NCBI RefSeq assembly: GCF_030159595.1
Contig: NZ_BSKJ01000001.1
Location: 1 to 64,000, forward strand
Reading direction: 5' to 3'
DNA length: 64,000 bases
Source: Pseudomonas putida
Lineage (GTDB): Bacteria; Pseudomonadota; Gammaproteobacteria; Pseudomonadales; Pseudomonadaceae
The translations under genes and the position numbers were made by a program. The notes under the pieces are model-generated. The model worked only from the letters and a program-made list of their open reading frames with translations, was not told where the DNA came from and did not search any database. Below are positions 61,455 to 64,000 of this stretch, piece after piece. Each line of letters opens with the position of its first letter. The first letter of the stretch is position 1.

Positions 61455-61475
61455 AAGAACCTTCAGAGAAGTTAT

Positions 61476-62375
61476 ATGAAACAGCGAGCGATGGTGATTC
61501 TCGACGGCGGCATGGGCCGTGAGCTGCAACGCAGTGGGGCGCCGTTTCGCCAGCCCGAATGGTCGGCACTGGCGCTGAGCGAAGCGCCCGAGGCGGTGGT
61601 TGGGGTGCATGCAGCGTTCATCGCCGCCGGTGCGCACGTCATCACCAGCAACAGCTATGCGGTGGTGCCGTTCCACATCGGCGAAGAGCGCTTTGCCAAC
61701 GAGGGGCGACAACTGGCCAATACCGCAGGCCAACTCGCGCGCCATGCGGCAGATGCCGGCCCGCACCCGGTCAGGGTGGCCGGTTCGCTGCCGCCGCTGT
61801 TCGGCTCCTATCGCCCAGATCTGTTCCAGCCCGAGCGCGTTGCAGACGTGCTGTCGCCGCTGCTGCAGGGCCTGGCCCCGTATGTCGACTTGTGGCTGGC
61901 AGAAACCCAGAGTTCGGTAGCCGAGGTGCGGGCTATCCACGGCCACTTGCCAGCAGACGGCAAGCCGTTCTGGGTGTCGTTCACCCTGCAGGACGAAGAG
62001 GTTGATGACGTTCCGCGTCTGCGTTCCGGTGAGCCGGTGGCAGATGCCATTGCCGCCGTGGTTGATCTGGGCGCCGCCGCGGTGCTGTTCAACTGCAGCC
62101 AGCCCGAGGTCATTGGCGCTGCGGTCGATGTAGCGAGCGCGTTGATCGAGCAACGCAACGCCGACATCGCGATCGGTGCCTATGCCAACGCCTTCCCGCC
62201 GCAGCCGAAGGAGGCCACCGCCAACGATGGCCTGGATGAGCTGCGCGAAGACCTTGACCCGCCGGGCTATCTGGCCTGGGCCAATGACTGGCGTAAACGG
62301 GGCGCCAGCATGATCGGTGGCTGCTGTGGTATTGGCCCGGAGCATATCGCCGAGCTGAAACGCAATTTGCTGTAA
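61476..62375 (+). CDS. homocysteine S-methyltransferase family protein
   Basis: A 299-residue zinc-dependent methyltransferase: N-terminal LDGGMGRELQRSG, a Cys in VLFNCSQPEV (about residue 205) and the C-terminal pair MIGGCCGIGPEHI (about 286). These three cysteines bind zinc in the MmuM/betaine-homocysteine type. It transfers a methyl group, usually from S-methylmethionine, to homocysteine. The start MKQRAMVILDG follows AGAGAAG. It faces the amino-acid transporter pair and precedes a Cys/Met-metabolism enzyme. Confidence 0.92.
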   Translation: MKQRAMVILDGGMGRELQRSGAPFRQPEWSALALSEAPEAVVGVHAAFIAAGAHVITSNSYAVVPFHIGEERFANEGRQLANTAGQLARHAADAGPHPVRVAGSLPPLFGSYRPDLFQPERVADVLSPLLQGLAPYVDLWLAETQSSVAEVRAIHGHLPADGKPFWVSFTLQDEEVDDVPRLRSGEPVADAIAAVVDLGAAAVLFNCSQPEVIGAAVDVASALIEQRNADIAIGAYANAFPPQPKEATANDGLDELREDLDPPGYLAWANDWRKRGASMIGGCCGIGPEHIAELKRNLL

Positions 62376-62545
62376 GGCCTGGCAGGTGGCTGGGCGGCTT
62401 CTGCGAGCGCCCGGTCCCCAGCCATTAAAAAAAACGCCACTCAGACCCGGATTCCATCGTTTTTCAGTCTCCCGCCATGTCCCTATAGTCCGCTGAAGGC
62501 CGATCCTGAATCGGTGTACACAACTCAGCCGTGCGGGAACCGGAT

Positions 62546-63817
62546 ATGAACAACAACGAAAAAATCGAGGGCAATGCAGCGGCCGGTGTCGGTACGCGCG
62601 TGGTGTGGGGCGGGGAGCAGGTGCAGCACCCGTACAATGCCACCCAGACCCCGATCGTGGTCAGTGCCGCCTACGGCTACAACGACATCGACGCCTGGTA
62701 CGACGTGGCTCAAGGCAAACTGCCGGGCTACATCTACAGCCGCATGAGCAACCCTACGGTCGCCACCCTGGAATCCAAGCTGTGCGAGCTGGAGCAGTCG
62801 GAGTCGGCGGTGGCGTTCAGTAGCGGCATGGCGGCCATCAGTGCCGTGCTGCATACCTTCCTCTCCAGCGGCAAGCGCGTGGTGTCGACCCGAGACAGCT
62901 ACGGTGGCACCAACAAGATCTTTGAAGAGTTCCTGCCCCGCATGGGCGTGCAGGTGTGCCTGTGCGACACGCTGGACACCGAGGCCCTGGAGCGCGAAAT
63001 CGCTGCGGGCTGCGACCTGCTGTATCTCGAAACCCCCACCAACCCTACCTTGAAAGTGCTGGACATCCGGCGCTTGAGCGCTGCCGCTCGGCAGGCGGGG
63101 GCTGTGGTGGTGGCCGACAATACCTTCGCCACCCCGCTGAACCAGAACCCGCTGGCCCTGGGCGTGGATGTGGTGGTGCACAGCGCCACCAAGTTCCTGT
63201 CCGGGCACGGTGACGTGCTGGGCGGCATGGTCTGCGGTGCGGAGCCGTTGATGGCGCAGGTACGCCACTACCGCGAAATCAACGGTGCGGCGCTGGACCC
63301 GTTTTCCGCCTACCTGATCATCCGCGGCATCAAGACCCTGGCCCTGCGGCTGCGCCAGCAGCAGGCCAGTGCGCATGTGTTGGCGCAGTACCTGAGCACC
63401 GAACCCTTGGTCGAGGCGGTCAACTACCCCGGTTTGCCTCAGCACCCCGGCCATGCGATCGCCAAGGCGCAGATGCGCGGCTTCGGCGCCATCGTCAGTT
63501 TTGTGCTCAAGGGCGGTATGCCGACCGTTGCGCGTTTGCTGCCACGGCTCAAGTATGCCCATCGTGCCGGCAACCTTGGCGCGGTGGAAACCATCTACGG
63601 CCCGGCCCGTACCACCAGCCATGTGGAGAACACCCTCGAAGAACGGCTGGCCCTGGGTATTTCCGAAGGGCTGGTGCGCATTTCGGTGGGTATCGAAGAC
63701 ACCGAAGACCTGCTGGCAGACCTTGCACAGGCCTGTGCATCGGTGCGCCAGGAGTTGGCCGCAGCAAAGGAATTGCACGGTGACGCGTATGCCGGCCTGG
63801 GCCAGATGCAGGCCTGA
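62546..63817 (+). CDS. cystathionine gamma-synthase / methionine gamma-lyase family PLP enzyme
   Basis: A 423-residue Cys/Met-metabolism PLP enzyme. Segments: GYIYSRMSNPTVATLESKL, SGMAAISAVLHTFLSSGKRV, the YGGTNKIFEEF region, LLYLETPTNPTLKVLDI, the Asp in VVVADNTFATPL, and the PLP lysine in VVHSATKFLSGHGDVLGG (about residue 218). The YGG variant at the lyase Cys position suggests a CGS/CGL-type activity over classical P. putida MGL, which has GCTF. The start at 62546 was preferred over GTG 62531. It probably works with the homocysteine methyltransferase in sulfur amino-acid turnover. Confidence 0.9.
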   Translation: MNNNEKIEGNAAAGVGTRVVWGGEQVQHPYNATQTPIVVSAAYGYNDIDAWYDVAQGKLPGYIYSRMSNPTVATLESKLCELEQSESAVAFSSGMAAISAVLHTFLSSGKRVVSTRDSYGGTNKIFEEFLPRMGVQVCLCDTLDTEALEREIAAGCDLLYLETPTNPTLKVLDIRRLSAAARQAGAVVVADNTFATPLNQNPLALGVDVVVHSATKFLSGHGDVLGGMVCGAEPLMAQVRHYREINGAALDPFSAYLIIRGIKTLALRLRQQQASAHVLAQYLSTEPLVEAVNYPGLPQHPGHAIAKAQMRGFGAIVSFVLKGGMPTVARLLPRLKYAHRAGNLGAVETIYGPARTTSHVENTLEERLALGISEGLVRISVGIEDTEDLLADLAQACASVRQELAAAKELHGDAYAGLGQMQA

Positions 63818-63960
63818 GGCTGGCGCGTAGCACTCACCCTTTGTGGTGGGTGCCACTTCATGAAGTCGAACAAAAACAATATGCAAGGCCATTCGCTTCG
63901 CTCTGCCAAGACGAGGTCGTTGCAACGTCCTTGCCCGCCAACTTTCATGAGAAACCCACA

Positions 63961-64000
63961 ATGTCCCTGCAAACAACGACAACGAGAAATGCTTCGGCAC
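63961..64000 (+). CDS. start of an unidentified gene, cut by the window edge
   Basis: An ATG at 63961 opens a frame MSLQTTTTRNASA that runs to the window edge. The 143 bases before it hold an inverted repeat near 63835-63852 (CACCC/GGGTG), a possible terminator of the preceding gene. Product unknown. Confidence 0.45.
   Translation, partial: MSLQTTTTRNASA

Noticed and set aside
1..64000. CRISPR arrays, insertion sequences or retrons
   Set aside because: No regularly spaced direct repeats with unique spacers, no transposase gene and no reverse transcriptase motif were seen.

Overview
The window is a stretch of chromosome from a Pseudomonas of the P. putida group. Supporting evidence is the high-GC coding, the gene order rpsT / murJ-ribF-ileS-lspA-fkpB-ispH / minor pilins / thiO / bamD / rluD-pgeF-clpB / ndh / yacG-coaE-pilD-pilC / pilA, the GCCGGCAAGCC-type REP elements, and the 5S rRNA sequence. 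The species call rests on recalled synteny, not on a database search.

Layout. 1-351: the end of an rRNA operon (23S tail, 5S, terminator). 464-4026: a lipid-transport set with two half-size PqiA-type membrane proteins and a six-MCE-domain PqiB/LetB-like protein. 4.2-12.1 kb: rpsT, then a compact operon for lipid II flipping, flavin synthesis, Ile-tRNA charging, lipoprotein processing, a PPIase and isoprenoids. 12.1-15.5 kb: reduced minor-pilin genes and thiO. 15.6-21.6 kb: bamD, rluD, pgeF and clpB (the last with a sigma-32-like promoter). 21.9-22.4 kb: five tRNA genes including a tandem Pro-Lys duplication. 22.5-29.7 kb: ndh, small conserved proteins, yacG, coaE and type IV pilus genes pilD, pilC and pilA, with no pilB.

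About 29.85-45.99 kb is a 16-kb integrative element in the 3' end of tRNA-Thr(CGT), bounded by 17-bp direct repeats. It encodes a P4-type tyrosine integrase, an AlpA-type regulator, a DUF927 primase-helicase-like protein, several small overlapping genes and a defence cargo: an FRG-domain protein, a Gabija-like OLD nuclease plus UvrD-like helicase pair, and a PD-(D/E)XK-type protein. It also carries three families of short iterated sites: AGGGATAC near the ends, at the integrase start and before alpA; GGTGTAAC in two inward-facing clusters; and GTGAAC near alpA and at the right end. They resemble integrase arm sites and P4-like replication iterons.

The most unusual signal is a ~200-nt leader present twice, at 33188-33421 inside the element and 46425-46626 just outside it. 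The copies differ at base pairs that covary in three helices. Both hold mutually exclusive hairpins, one ending in a U7 tract, and two identical GUUUGGCGAC hairpin loops. Each precedes a tiny ORF starting MHA that overlaps a second small gene by ATGA. This is a candidate structured regulatory RNA.

47.2-51.1 kb: a hypothetical gene, gluconate permease gntP, mdh and a HigBA-like toxin-antitoxin pair. 51.6-59.7 kb: two consecutive FecI/FecR/FecA-type iron signalling cassettes, the first with a palindromic Fur-box-like site. 59.7-64 kb: an amino-acid ABC permease and binding protein without an ATPase, divergent from a homocysteine S-methyltransferase and a Cys/Met-metabolism PLP enzyme; a new reading frame begins at the edge.
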